From: Fonsecaea monophora
Lineage: Eukaryota > Ascomycota > Eurotiomycetes > Chaetothyriales > Herpotrichiellaceae
Length of the DNA: 42,479 nucleotides
Assembly: GCF_001642475.1 (NCBI RefSeq)
Contig: NW_019174108.1
Span: 1 to 42,479, forward strand
Reading direction: 5' to 3'
The notes under the pieces are model-generated. The model worked only from the letters and a program-made list of their open reading frames with translations. It made no database searches and was not told the DNA's origin. This document shows positions 8,858-18,900 of the stretch, one piece after another (the stretch's first letter is position 1; each line of letters begins with the position of its first letter). Position numbers and translations under genes: made by a program.

Positions 8858-10690
8858 TCAGATGAGTTCTTCCAAGACGGATTCCATCTCCGCCTTGCCC
8901 AGAGGAACGCCCAGCAACTCGGCACCACTAACAGGGTCGCGACGGCTGGTGATCATCTGGTGGTCCAGGAACTCCTTGAGCAGGAACTGGAAGTTCATGC
9001 TGCTCGAGCAGATGAACTCCTCGGCGGCCTTGCGGTAGAGCGTGCGATATTCGATGCCCACCTCCTCCGCGTCCGTGTTGGGAGCGGGCACCGCGGTTGT
9101 CGTCTTGTGGTCGTTGCTGCCTCGTGACGTCTTGCGTGAGGCTGTCCGCCTTTGCCCATCGTCCTCTTCGGCCATAGCGGCGTTGTCGTTGGCGTACTGC
9201 GTGCCTTCGCCATCGAGCCCGTCTTCCACAATGCTCAGAATCTCGGCGAGTAGCAGGCGGTACAGGTTCCTGGCATTCTCGGGCAAGCTCTTCAGCACAA
9301 ACCCGATGCCCTCTTTCCCACCAGCGCGCATCCTCTTCCTGCCCAGTAGTTCGTGAACCTCGTCTACAACACTCCCTATCTCGGCCGTGTAAGGTGCAAA
9401 AGTGGTGCAATCGTGGAAGACGAATTTGAATTGATCGAGAAGGGACGAGTTCCACAGCGCCGGAAAGGTGGGTGTGTCGCATGTCGCGAGAAAGCAGACG
9501 TGCGGATGGGCGGCAAGACGGGCGAGGAGAGACTGCATGGACGGCCGGCGGAGGGAAGTGGAGTCGATAGAGTTGACCATAACGAGGAGCTGCGACGACG
9601 GTGGCTCATCCGTAATGTGGGAGAGTAGGGTGTCCAGCATTTCTTCCGGTTGGCCGGTTAGGCGAATTGCTTCGTCTTCTGTATTAGACACCGCCGATGC
9701 AATGGTGTTGAGGATTGTTCGCGGGTTCAGTTTTGCAATATAGCCATTCACCACAACGATGCGTGGAGGCGGATGGCACTTGCTGTACATATATTCAGCA
9801 AAGTGGTTGACCAGAGGCTGTTTGCTGCCGTAGCCGTAGAGACAGAGACCAAACCCTTCAGCAAGTTCGAAGCGCCACTGTGGAAAAGACCGGGTGTGCA
9901 GTTTCATCAGAAATGCCTTTTCCGGCTCGTGAGGGTCTTGCCATGATGAGATATTTTCAAGGTATTCCTCGTCCGTGAGCAATTTGACCGAGTTGAGCTT
10001 GTTGCTTGAGACTTGAGGAGGGCCAGACCGGTTCTGATAAAAGTACCGTTCTTCAGGAGGAATGTCGCCTTCCGGGGTGGGCGATCTCCTCGACTTCGCT
10101 CCCTTGGGTCGCCCTCGTTTACCGGTGCTCTTCTTTGACGGCGTGTCAACTTCGTTCCCTTCAACCGCAGCCACGATATCCTGGTCGAGCCCATCTCCGT
10201 CGGGGCCCTCGTCTTCTTCTTCTTCATCCTCCTCATCAAGTATTTCCCGCGCCAGCCGCGCGTCTTGCCCGTCCAAATCGTCATCTTCATCGTCCTGCGC
10301 CTCAGCCAGCAGTCGGGCACTCTTCCTCTTTGCAGATCTGTCTGCCTTTGCTCGTGCAGACTTGGAGGGTGTAGTAGCTGTTGCGGTGCCTTTGCCTCGA
10401 GTCGGAGTAGAGAAGAGAGTGCGACCATTTGGCTTTGGGGTGGGACTGTCTTCATCTTCATCTTCCTCAGCCTGAAGGTCTTCGACGACAGACTTTCTTT
10501 TTCTCTTCGAAGGCGTTAACTCTTGCTTGGGCGTCCTATTCTTCGAAGGGCTCGGGGCAGAGCCGTCCTCATGGTCTCCATTGGTGAGTGCCCCTCCTCC
10601 ATCTGTAGTCTTTCTTCGTCGCTTGGAAGGGGTGTCTGTAAATGTGACGGTGGAATCAATGTCGGGGTCGGGATGTTTTCGCTTGGCCAT
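8858..10690 (-). CDS. ORC2: Origin recognition complex subunit 2
   Basis: A 610-residue intronless protein; the ATG at 10690 sits in a GCCATGG context. ORC2 is part of the six-subunit complex that marks replication origins and loads MCM with Cdc6. The N-terminal ~215 residues are disordered, with basic and acidic blocks (long D/E runs near 75-82, 133-140 and 152-165), repeated T-P-S-K motifs, and an AT-hook-like K-R-G-R-P-K-G at 191-197. The conserved ORC2 core (about 216-610) has F-Y-Q-N near 217, the degenerate AAA+ P-loop region G-F-G-L-C-L-Y-G-Y-G-S-K at 279-290, and V-V-V-N-G-Y at 312-317. The C-terminal winged-helix part runs to the end (residues 560-605 resemble F-x-F-L-L-K-E-F-L-D-H). 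It diverges from ARG7 across 557 bp. Confidence 0.95.
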   Translation of the reverse strand: MAKRKHPDPDIDSTVTFTDTPSKRRRKTTDGGGALTNGDHEDGSAPSPSKNRTPKQELTPSKRKRKSVVEDLQAEEDEDEDSPTPKPNGRTLFSTPTRGKGTATATTPSKSARAKADRSAKRKSARLLAEAQDDEDDDLDGQDARLAREILDEEDEEEEDEGPDGDGLDQDIVAAVEGNEVDTPSKKSTGKRGRPKGAKSRRSPTPEGDIPPEERYFYQNRSGPPQVSSNKLNSVKLLTDEEYLENISSWQDPHEPEKAFLMKLHTRSFPQWRFELAEGFGLCLYGYGSKQPLVNHFAEYMYSKCHPPPRIVVVNGYIAKLNPRTILNTIASAVSNTEDEAIRLTGQPEEMLDTLLSHITDEPPSSQLLVMVNSIDSTSLRRPSMQSLLARLAAHPHVCFLATCDTPTFPALWNSSLLDQFKFVFHDCTTFAPYTAEIGSVVDEVHELLGRKRMRAGGKEGIGFVLKSLPENARNLYRLLLAEILSIVEDGLDGEGTQYANDNAAMAEEDDGQRRTASRKTSRGSNDHKTTTAVPAPNTDAEEVGIEYRTLYRKAAEEFICSSSMNFQFLLKEFLDHQMITSRRDPVSGAELLGVPLGKAEMESVLEELI

Positions 10691-11247
10691 GGCAGAGAGC
10701 TGAAGGCATCAAGCTACAGAGGACTGGGGAGAAGACACGATAGGTCGAAGTGTAGTGTTGATTGAGAGAGGGAATCCAAAGAGTGTGTCTTCGTCTCCTT
10801 TGCGCGACGCGCCTTTGACTCCCGCTCCGCAAACCGGCGACTCTGATTGGCCCGTCGTTTGCTCTACCATTTTTGACTCACGCTTCATCTTTTTCTCTCA
10901 CCCACAATGCTTTGTTAATGGAAAGGCCCTGCGCGAACGCAGATGCTATATCGACATCAAATTCAGGAAAATTATTGACCTGACAATATCTACATCGAAA
11001 TACCTGCTGTGCGTGAGGTTGAGACGTCTTCGTTTCCTCTCATCTGTAGCCATTGATAAGGAGGGACACAGCCATTGACTGACCGGCTCAGCTCAATTGA
11101 ACGATCTACCCTTTCGCCGCATGAACTGAAGCTGAAGAGTCGGGAAACTCGTCAGATACTGGCTCGGTACTGCGGAAGACAGAGACAAGAAGTCGACTGG
11201 CTGTATCCTCCTTGCTTCAATCCAACTCTTTATCTCACGTCAAAAAC
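10691..11247. other. Divergent promoter region, ORC2 / ARG7
   Basis: The shared upstream region of a replication gene and an arginine-synthesis gene. The only motif I recognise is TGACTCA at 10874-10880. No upstream ORF resembling the fungal arginine attenuator peptide is seen; that element belongs to the CPS small-subunit gene rather than ARG7. Confidence 0.7.
10874..10880. promoter_or_regulatory. Candidate Gcn4/CpcA site between ORC2 and ARG7
   Basis: Perfect TGACTCA 367 bp upstream of the ARG7 ATG. Arginine-pathway genes are classic cross-pathway-control targets in fungi. Chance occurrence cannot be excluded. Confidence 0.42.
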
Positions 11248-12678
11248 ATGGCCTCCGCAATAAGTCCCTCGGCGACCCGTTCGGCCATCCGAACATTCGT
11301 TCGACATTACTCTGCCCCAGTGGACGCGTCTATTCCAGCCTCAAAGGTAAAATACGTGCCCACGTCTGGCACCTACCCCAAAGGATTCAGGGTCTCAGGA
11401 ACCCACGTTGGCGTCAAGCCAGCCAACAAATCTCATCCTGATCTAGCCCTGATCGCCTCCGACAGGCCTGCCTATGGCGCCGCCGTCTTTACCACCAACA
11501 AATTTCAAGCTGCACCTGTTCAAGTGAGCAAAGCGGTGCTCGAGAAGCGCAGCGGCGCAGGTCTGAGGAGTATCATTATCAACTCTGGCTGCGCCAATGC
11601 TGTCACGGGCCAAGGAGGCGTGGACGATGCCTGGGCCATGTCGAAGACAGCTTCGGCCCAGTTCCAACACGAAGCCGACTCGCAAGGTGACAACGACGCA
11701 AACAGCCTCGTCATGTCCACGGGTGTCATTGGGCAGAGGCTTCCCATTCAAAAGATCCTGGCAAAGATTCCCACCGCATACGAAAATCTCGGCAACGACC
11801 ACGATTCCTGGCTGACCACAGCAAAGGCAATCTGCACAACGGACACATTCCCCAAACTCCTATCCACGACATTCACCTTGCCTGGTGCTCAGCACCAAGG
11901 CGTCGAGTACAGACTGGCAGGAATGACCAAGGGCGCTGGCATGATCCACCCCAACATGGCTACACTGCTGGGGATAATGTGCACAGATGCACCGATCAGC
12001 GCGGGAGCACTGCAATCTCTCCTGACCACCGCCGTGAACAAATCGTTCAACTGCATTTCCATCGACGGAGACACCTCTACAAACGACACCGTCGCCCTCC
12101 TCGCCAATGGTGCCGCCTCCCCCTCTTCGTCCGAGTCATCGATCTCCTCGACCAGCAGTGAGGACTATCTCGCCATGTCCGCCATCCTGACGTCTTTCTC
12201 CCAGCAACTGTCGCAGTTGGTGGTTCGTGACGGTGAAGGCGCCACCAAGTTCGTCACGATCCACGTGCGCAATGCCCTGACCGAGGCCGACGCCAAAGCC
12301 ATTGCTTCGACCATTGCCCGCTCCCCACTCGTCAAGACGGCGCTCTACGGAAAGGACGCCAACTGGGGCCGCATCCTCTGTGCGATCGGGTACACGCCCA
12401 ACATCTCGCTCTCGAGCGCGACCGGATCTGTCATTCCTACGCGGACGAACGTATCGTTTGTCCCTGCCGAAAACTCCAAATCCAAGGCCGAGGGCGTGCT
12501 GAAGCTCCTGGTCAACGGCGAGCCGCAGACGGTGGACGAGGCCCGGGCCGCGAGGCTGTTGGAGGACGAGGACCTGATCATCGACGTGGACTTGGGGGTT
12601 GGGCGCGAAGACGGTTACTACTGGACGTGCGATTTCAGTCACGAATACGTTACCATCAATGGGGATTATCGCACGTAG
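11248..12678 (+). CDS. ARG7: Mitochondrial ornithine acetyltransferase / NAGS (ArgJ family)
   Basis: A 476-residue bifunctional enzyme of the acetyl-ornithine cycle. It transfers acetyl from N-acetylornithine to glutamate and can also make N-acetylglutamate from acetyl-CoA, in the mitochondrial matrix. The start is the ATG at 11248 (AAAACATGG); the 12 in-frame codons above it begin with TTG. The N-terminus is rich in Ser, Ala and Arg with few acids, as expected of a mitochondrial presequence. The autocleavage site is intact: K-G-A-G-M-I-H-P-N-M-A followed by T239, the N-terminal nucleophile of the beta chain. N-S-G-C-A-N-A (oxyanion-hole region) and the terminal H-E-Y-V-T-I-N-G-D-Y-R-T are also present. 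It has no intron, and its 3' end faces SEC61. Confidence 0.97.
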   Translation: MASAISPSATRSAIRTFVRHYSAPVDASIPASKVKYVPTSGTYPKGFRVSGTHVGVKPANKSHPDLALIASDRPAYGAAVFTTNKFQAAPVQVSKAVLEKRSGAGLRSIIINSGCANAVTGQGGVDDAWAMSKTASAQFQHEADSQGDNDANSLVMSTGVIGQRLPIQKILAKIPTAYENLGNDHDSWLTTAKAICTTDTFPKLLSTTFTLPGAQHQGVEYRLAGMTKGAGMIHPNMATLLGIMCTDAPISAGALQSLLTTAVNKSFNCISIDGDTSTNDTVALLANGAASPSSSESSISSTSSEDYLAMSAILTSFSQQLSQLVVRDGEGATKFVTIHVRNALTEADAKAIASTIARSPLVKTALYGKDANWGRILCAIGYTPNISLSSATGSVIPTRTNVSFVPAENSKSKAEGVLKLLVNGEPQTVDEARAARLLEDEDLIIDVDLGVGREDGYYWTCDFSHEYVTINGDYRT

Positions 12679-12901
12679 TTATCCAGGGTGCATAGCTTGT
12701 CTCGAAGGGTGGGTATGTGGATAGAGACTTGAGCCAAAGAAAAATATATATGGAAGAAACCTCATGGAACGGAAAAAAGGTGGCGAGGAAGATGCAAGCC
12801 ACTTGGAGTCGAGACAAGAAGGCCAATGGACCACCCTTTCTACCAGACGGACCTAGTCTGAGGGACTACATCCTCTTCTCCTCATAGGGGAGAGCCGAGT
12901 T

Positions 12902-12922
12902 CGAGACGAGACGAGACGAGAC
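12902..12922. repeat. (CGAGA)4 tandem repeat
   Basis: Four tandem copies of a 5-bp unit, read directly. Confidence 0.93.
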
Positions 12923-13100
12923 AAGCACGTTGTATATAACATGTATATACTATATACATACTATACACACCATACCGTACAGTTCTGTAGATAGCATCGA
13001 GTTTGACATATTACGTTACAGGACAAGCACACCCACCAACATGACGAGAACAGGTCGGCTAGGCTAGGCTAGTCAAGGCAGAGCCAGTCAAGGCAAGGCC

Positions 13101-13108
<8 letters not shown>

Positions 13109-13142
<34 letters not shown>
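13109..13142. repeat. (AC)17 microsatellite
   Basis: Perfect dinucleotide run, preceded by ACAT repeats. Confidence 0.97.
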
Positions 13143-13145
<3 letters not shown>

Positions 13146-13408
13146 AGGATGATACTCGGTACTATACAAGGAATGCTAGGCAAATGGCCAGACCAGACCA
13201 GACGTGATGAAATTTTCCCTTCGTTGGTCGCCTCCAGCCCCTATTTCCACTCGGGCTCCTTTCATTGTCTGAGCATTTCCCAACCCTGACCCTAAAAAAA
13301 AACCTTTGGCTATGCAGAAACAGGGCGCGCACTTTTGTTCTCCTAGCGTCTTTTAACATGCTTGTAGTGTATGAAAAAGCTCAACTCTTCAACACCCGGT
13401 CAAAGGTT

Positions 13409-15056
13409 CTAAGCAATCAGTCCCTTCAACCCTTGGCCGAAATCTCCCTCCTTGGCCGCAATCTCAAAGTACCCATAGATGATTGTCACCGCCAGCAAAA
13501 TCCCAGTCCCACTCCCGAGCGCTCCAAGCATGTCACTTGCCACGGACAACGCCCCAATACACGCACCACCGAACGCAGCCGCAGTGGGAATGACTCTCTT
13601 CAGCTCCTTGTACATGCTCTGCTCACGATGACCTGCCATGACCAATCCTTGGTCCTTCAGGGTCTTGGCCACGTCGCGTGGAGCGCTACCAGACACTTCG
13701 ATCCATGTCTTGGAGAAGACCGCGCAGGTGACAATGATGAACGTGACATAAATAACGGTGTGAATGGGGTCGAGCAGAGCGTCGGTAAAGTTAAGTGGTG
13801 GGGACATGTAGTATGCGATGCCACCGCTAGCATACAACTGGGACGAGCCCTCTTTTGGTTCCCACGTTCCAAGAAGTTTCACCAGCAAGTTGTCGGAGAA
13901 GCGGGTGTAGAGCATCTGGCTGATCATGAAAATATTCGAAGCCAATGCGGACTGAAGCATGATGGGCATGTTGGAGGTGTAGAACAGGCGGACGGGATAG
14001 GAGCCTCGCATGCCGCGTTGACGAGATGACTTTACTGGGATCTCTACCCGGAAGCCCTGAAGGTAGATGACGGCGGCAAAGACGGTCAGGGTCGCCAAAA
14101 GATTCATGATATTTGGGAGGTGTTGGCGGTAGAAGGCTTCACGGAGCGCGCGGGTCTTGTCTGGCCAGGTGACAAGCAGGTGGAAGAGGGCAATCACCGC
14201 ACCTTCGAACTCTTTCCCGCGACCTGTATCAACCGTAGTCGGGGAGAAGGCCTTCCAGATGATGGACTCGCAGATGTTTGTGGCAATGAAGAGGGAAATA
14301 CCGGATCCAAGACCGTATCCCTTCTGAAGGAGTTCGTCCAGCAGAATGACCACCAAACCAGCGATCACCAGTTGGACGATCAGGAGAAGGCAGATTCCAG
14401 CACCGAGATCGCTTGGTTGGCCATAAAGACCGGTGAGGACAAAAACGCAGGCTTGGCCGAACGACAGAATGATGGCGAAGAGTTTTTGAGCCGTCTGATA
14501 CAATTCGCGGTCGGACTTGAGATCGAGGTTGACGTCGATGAGATGAGTACCCGCCAGCAGCTGCGGAGTCACGTCAGTTACATCTGCTTAAGACGACTGA
14601 AGGGCCGTTCGCGCATACCTGGAAAACCATGCCCGAGGAGATGATGGGTGTGGTACCCAGTTCCATCAATGTGCCCCTGTTACTGGCCAGCATCATACGC
14701 AGCCAGTAGATGGGATCTGAAGTGTCGGACGAGACAATGCCATACAGAGGCATTTGGCTCATGACCAAGAAAATTAGGAGTGTACACTACCCATTGCAGC
14801 CCAATCATTAGCCTGATGTTGCTTAACCGTGTCGCGATCATTCGCGTGGTTTTGGACAGGATGCGCTCTTACTCCTGTCCACATCAACTTCTGGTTGAAG
14901 GGGATTTTGGACTCCGGGGCCGCCACCTCCGGCAGGAGGGGGGTGAAGGGTTTAATGAGGTCGAGAAAGCGGACTGTAGTTGTTGTGATCAGCAATTTTG
15001 TCCATTGAAAGTGCGGAGAGGAGAAGAGGGTGAAGGAGGCACGCACGGCCACTCAT
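13409..15056 (-). CDS. SEC61: Sec61 translocon alpha subunit
   Basis: The pore-forming subunit of the ER protein-conducting channel (SecY family, ten membrane helices). I model four coding exons: 15047-15056, 14873-14973, 14619-14786 and 13409-14560. The introns are 73, 86 and 58 nt, with CTGATCAC, GGCTAATG and TAACTGAC branch-like sites. Phases close exactly and give 476 residues, the family's usual length. The start reads M-S-G-L-R-F-L-D-L-I-K-P-F, the canonical fungal N-terminus, and is met only if the first exon is just 10 nt long (ATG AGT GGC C). Hallmarks are intact: P-F-N-Q-K-L-M-W-T-G, S-Q-M-P-L-Y-G-I, G-L-Y-G-Q-P-S-D-L-G, D-E-L-L-Q-K-G-Y-G-L-G-S-G, and the plug/pore regions. Residue 38 is Cys where relatives usually have a hydrophobic residue (W-T-G-C-T-L-L). 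Confidence 0.95.
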
Positions 15057-15907
15057 GGTTGCTGTACACCATAAAACAGCTTGAGGGCTGTTGGGGAGAA
15101 AGGGAAGCAAGAGGGAAGCAAAGGAGTGCAAGAAGAAGGTGCGGGAGCAGAGGAAATGGAAGAGAGATGGAGGACACTTTTCTCCTGAGAGCTTCGATGA
15201 GACCTTGCAATTTGGCTGCGATGTCAAAGGACACTTGGACAAACCTCCATGTCACAAAAAAGGAATCTATGCCGAGAACAACTAAGTGTGCCAAGAACCT
15301 TGGATCTCAGCCTCGCTCAGCCTCGCTCAGCCTTGTGCAGCCTTACGTAGACAACAGCCCCGTCACCGATGAGCATCAAGGACTGGGAATTTACCTGTCG
15401 AGGACACCATGAATTTGCGAGTCCAACACACTATGCGTTCCATAGATGCACAATGCTTGCGTTCCGAAAGTCTAGTTGGTCGTGTCCATTTACATATCTC
15501 GTCAGAAGGTCTGGCGGTTTCCGACCTCGCTGGGTCTGGACTTCATGATCTATCCGCCCTTGGAAGTCCGAGTCTGCCACTGAAACGCCCGTCGCTATGC
15601 AGATGCTCCGCTCGATACTTTTCCCATGCATGATGATGTCCGTGTTCATCATGTCCCCTGCGGCGTCAGATGCTACAATCATATACAAGAGCGTCTTGTA
15701 GACTGGCCCGCTGCATCCACTAATTACATTCCAGCTCATGCTATGTATTCCTGAGTAGACAAAGTCTACCGACTGCCTCTTTCATAGAATGCAAAAAAGT
15801 CGATATCAGCTCCACAACAATCGTGCGCGCTGATGGTGGCTCTACCATGAGCACTGAAAGCAAGACTCTAAGGCCTTGTATCTTGAAACTGTCTGTTAGT
15901 GCCGATC
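15057..15907. other. SEN1 3' flank and SEC61 promoter
   Basis: Tandem same-strand spacing between SEN1 (upstream) and SEC61 (downstream). It includes a 10-bp repeat at 15308-15343. No gene seen. Confidence 0.7.
15308..15343. repeat. 10-bp CAGCCTCGCT repeat
   Basis: About 3.5 copies; the third and fourth are diverged. Confidence 0.85.
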
Positions 15908-18900
15908 TTATCTTCGTTTCATGAACATATCATCGGCGTTGGTCTTCTTTTTCCTCACCATAGGCGGACGGCCACCCGGAAATTTTGGCGGTTGACCCGA
16001 TGACCCCGGTGGAGCGGCCTGTCCAGGCGGTCTCGGAGGTAAGCTTGGGTGACTTTTGAGCACATTGACCGCGCCAGATACTGGAGATCTGTTTTCTTGT
16101 TTGGCTCTCGGCACCTTGGCTCTCGTCGATTCACTACCAGAAGACTCGTCTCGCTTTCTCTTGACCTCTTTGCTCGATGTGATCGAGTTTGAGCTTGTCA
16201 TTGAGGTCTTCACCAAAGGAATCTGCGCGTCGTGTTCACCAAGTTGTTTTTCTGCTCGATGCTGACGTGCTCTGTCTCTTCTTTCACCATAGCGGATCTC
16301 TTCTCTCCGCACCCTCTCTTGTTGCGCTTTGCTGAGTCGCTTGTCCAAGGGGGTCGTACAGTGATCGGTGGCATGGCCTACTTCCCCGCAAGAGAGACAT
16401 CGAGGCTCAGTGCATTTGGTGACGGTGTGACCAGGGTACTGGCATCTCTGGCAAATACCAATTGACCCAGCCAAGGCCTCTTCATTGTCACAATCAATCG
16501 CTCGATGCTCATAGGACCCACAAACTGTGCAGTTACGGAGGTCGTTGAGGCCGTTGCTACCGCCAGAAGGATTGTAATCGCCAGAGTCAGCTCTTGGAGT
16601 CGTAACCACGGTCTTAGGTTCCATAGGCCGTGATCCATTCGAAACAATACGTCTTCCAGTTGTGCTATCGATGTTGGGGAGATCTCGTTTTCCTACCAAG
16701 GGTCCTGAGTCCTGTCGCTTCGGCTCTGGTCGAGTGAAGGAGGCTGTCGAAGGTTGTCTTGAAAGAGCGCTTTGTGGCCTGTACGATGACGGAGTAGCTT
16801 GATCCACGGCACTCATCAGCCGAGAAGCGTCTTTCCGTTCTTTCACCGTTGCTGGTGCTGGTTCTTTAGAATCTGGCTTGCCACTAAATTGTCGTTCGGC
16901 GACTGTGGGAGACCTCACAGTTTCGGACAAAGAGACATTGCAGTCAAGCATCTCAATATCGTCCTTCATCAGGTCTTCCGTCAATAGCTGTCGGCTGAGC
17001 AGCCTGGTCAGGTCACCATCAGTGTATAAATTCCTGGCTTTGGCATCCGTGACCAGAGCACGCCAGTACTCGCCTCTCACGAGTGCTTGCGAGTTGCCCA
17101 GAACCCAAAGAGAGGATTTGGCGCGGGTTAGACCCACGTTCATACGTCGTATGTCGTTAAGGAAACCAATTCCTTGGGTTGAAGCTCTGACACAAGAGAA
17201 AATTATGATCTCACTCTCTCGACCCTGGAATGCATCTGTCGTGTTGAAGTCAATCTTGGAGTAGATAGCCTCGCCATATTGATCCCTGAAGCGGCGTTTG
17301 AGTTCGTTCAGCTGGCCCTTGTATGGGGTGATGATGCCAATCTTTCCTGTAAAGTCATATTTGCGCACATCTGTCGTCAATCTCCGGTACAGTTGCATGG
17401 CGACGTTGATCTCAGCAACGTTGACCAATGAGTGCCCCTTGCTTGCTGCTTGACTCATTCCTTGAACATCAAAGAAGCGATAAGGTGCGAAAATTTCACT
17501 GTGGTGCCACGGCTTCCGACGAAGCTCGGCCATGCCTTCACCGTCCTTCAATAAGGAGTCGTAGAAGGACTTGCTTGGGAACAGACTGATTTCCGGATGC
17601 ATACGATATTGCGTATCGAGAAGGTGTACATCTTTCTTGTGGTTGTGTTCCATACGGGCGAACAGACTCTGTTCATACTGAAATTTGGCTGCTGTGCGCG
17701 ACAGTACGGTTGGTGGTAATTGTTTCGGATCGCCGACAAGGATGCACTTCGAGCATCCATATTTGAGAGGAATCAATGCCGACAGTTCAATTGACTGCGC
17801 AGCTTCATCGATAATGACTGTCTCAAATTCGACATTGAGGCCCTGGAACAACTCGTGTCCGCTTCCGCTCAGAGTTGCGCACAGAACATGTGCCGAGTCC
17901 AGAATCTCCTGTTGAATTCGTTTTCGACTGAGTTCTACGTCCCGAGACGCAGTGTTCTGCTTTTCTCTCAGGTCGTCGATTTTGCTACCCAGCCCGTTTT
18001 GCTTCCGGCGAAGAGAGTCCATCAGTTGTTCGTCAGTGGTTGGGACTGACTGACCTTTGCCTCGGCGATCTTGAATCGAGTCTCGGAGATTTCTCAGTTC
18101 TTCTGAGACTTCTTTATGCTGCATCATCAGTCCATGGATGTCTTCTCCTGGGCCCCTGGGTGCGGCGGCGCTGAGCTTAGCGTTGACCAGCTCCTCAAGA
18201 GTCACGTCTTTGACATTAGTGTTAATCACTTCGCTGCGACCCAAGCGAACGACTGATATCTTCTCAAAAGTGCCGTCCAACATTGTCACTCCCGTCTTGA
18301 ACCGCATCACTAACTCGTCCACAGCGGCGTTGCTTGGAGCACACACCAAGATCTTTTTGCTGGAAGATGGTGGTCGCGCCGCGGAAGCAGCTGTGTTCGA
18401 TCTTCCAGCGCTGTTATCTTGTCTCTTGACAAAGCCCGTCAACATGGCACCAACAAGTGCAGAGATGGTTTTGGTCTTGCCGGAACCGGGAGGACCCTGA
18501 ATCAAAGTGAATGCATCATTGTCAAGGGCGGACTTTACAGCTTTAGCTTGCGCAAAGTTGACATTGTAAGTCGTCTTGATCGGCTGGAGCACTTCTTCCG
18601 CATAATCAAGGATGGGTGAAGGTTGCGCTCTGATGATCTCGTCACACAGATCATAGTACTGTAGGGCCATGAGCGCACCATACTCCCTCTCCAATGGTGT
18701 CAGTGACAAGATCTGCACACCGTAGACAACGGCTTTGTCGTTCAGGAATGGGCGTAGCGGATTGTTTGCAGCATTCACTCGATAGACGACTTGGACTTCT
18801 CCTTTTTTCCTGGAAATCTCTTTGACTCTGGCCAGGCAGTGAGGCTCGCTGGGATCCTGATCCGGTTTGCTGGCTTTGGACAACAAAACGACATCCGAAA

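Larger units (their letters stand above)
12679..13408. other. Convergent intergenic region, ARG7 / SEC61
   Basis: Contains a 5-bp CGAGA repeat, an AC microsatellite, and AT-rich TATATAC stretches near 12930-12970. No gene seen. Confidence 0.75.
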
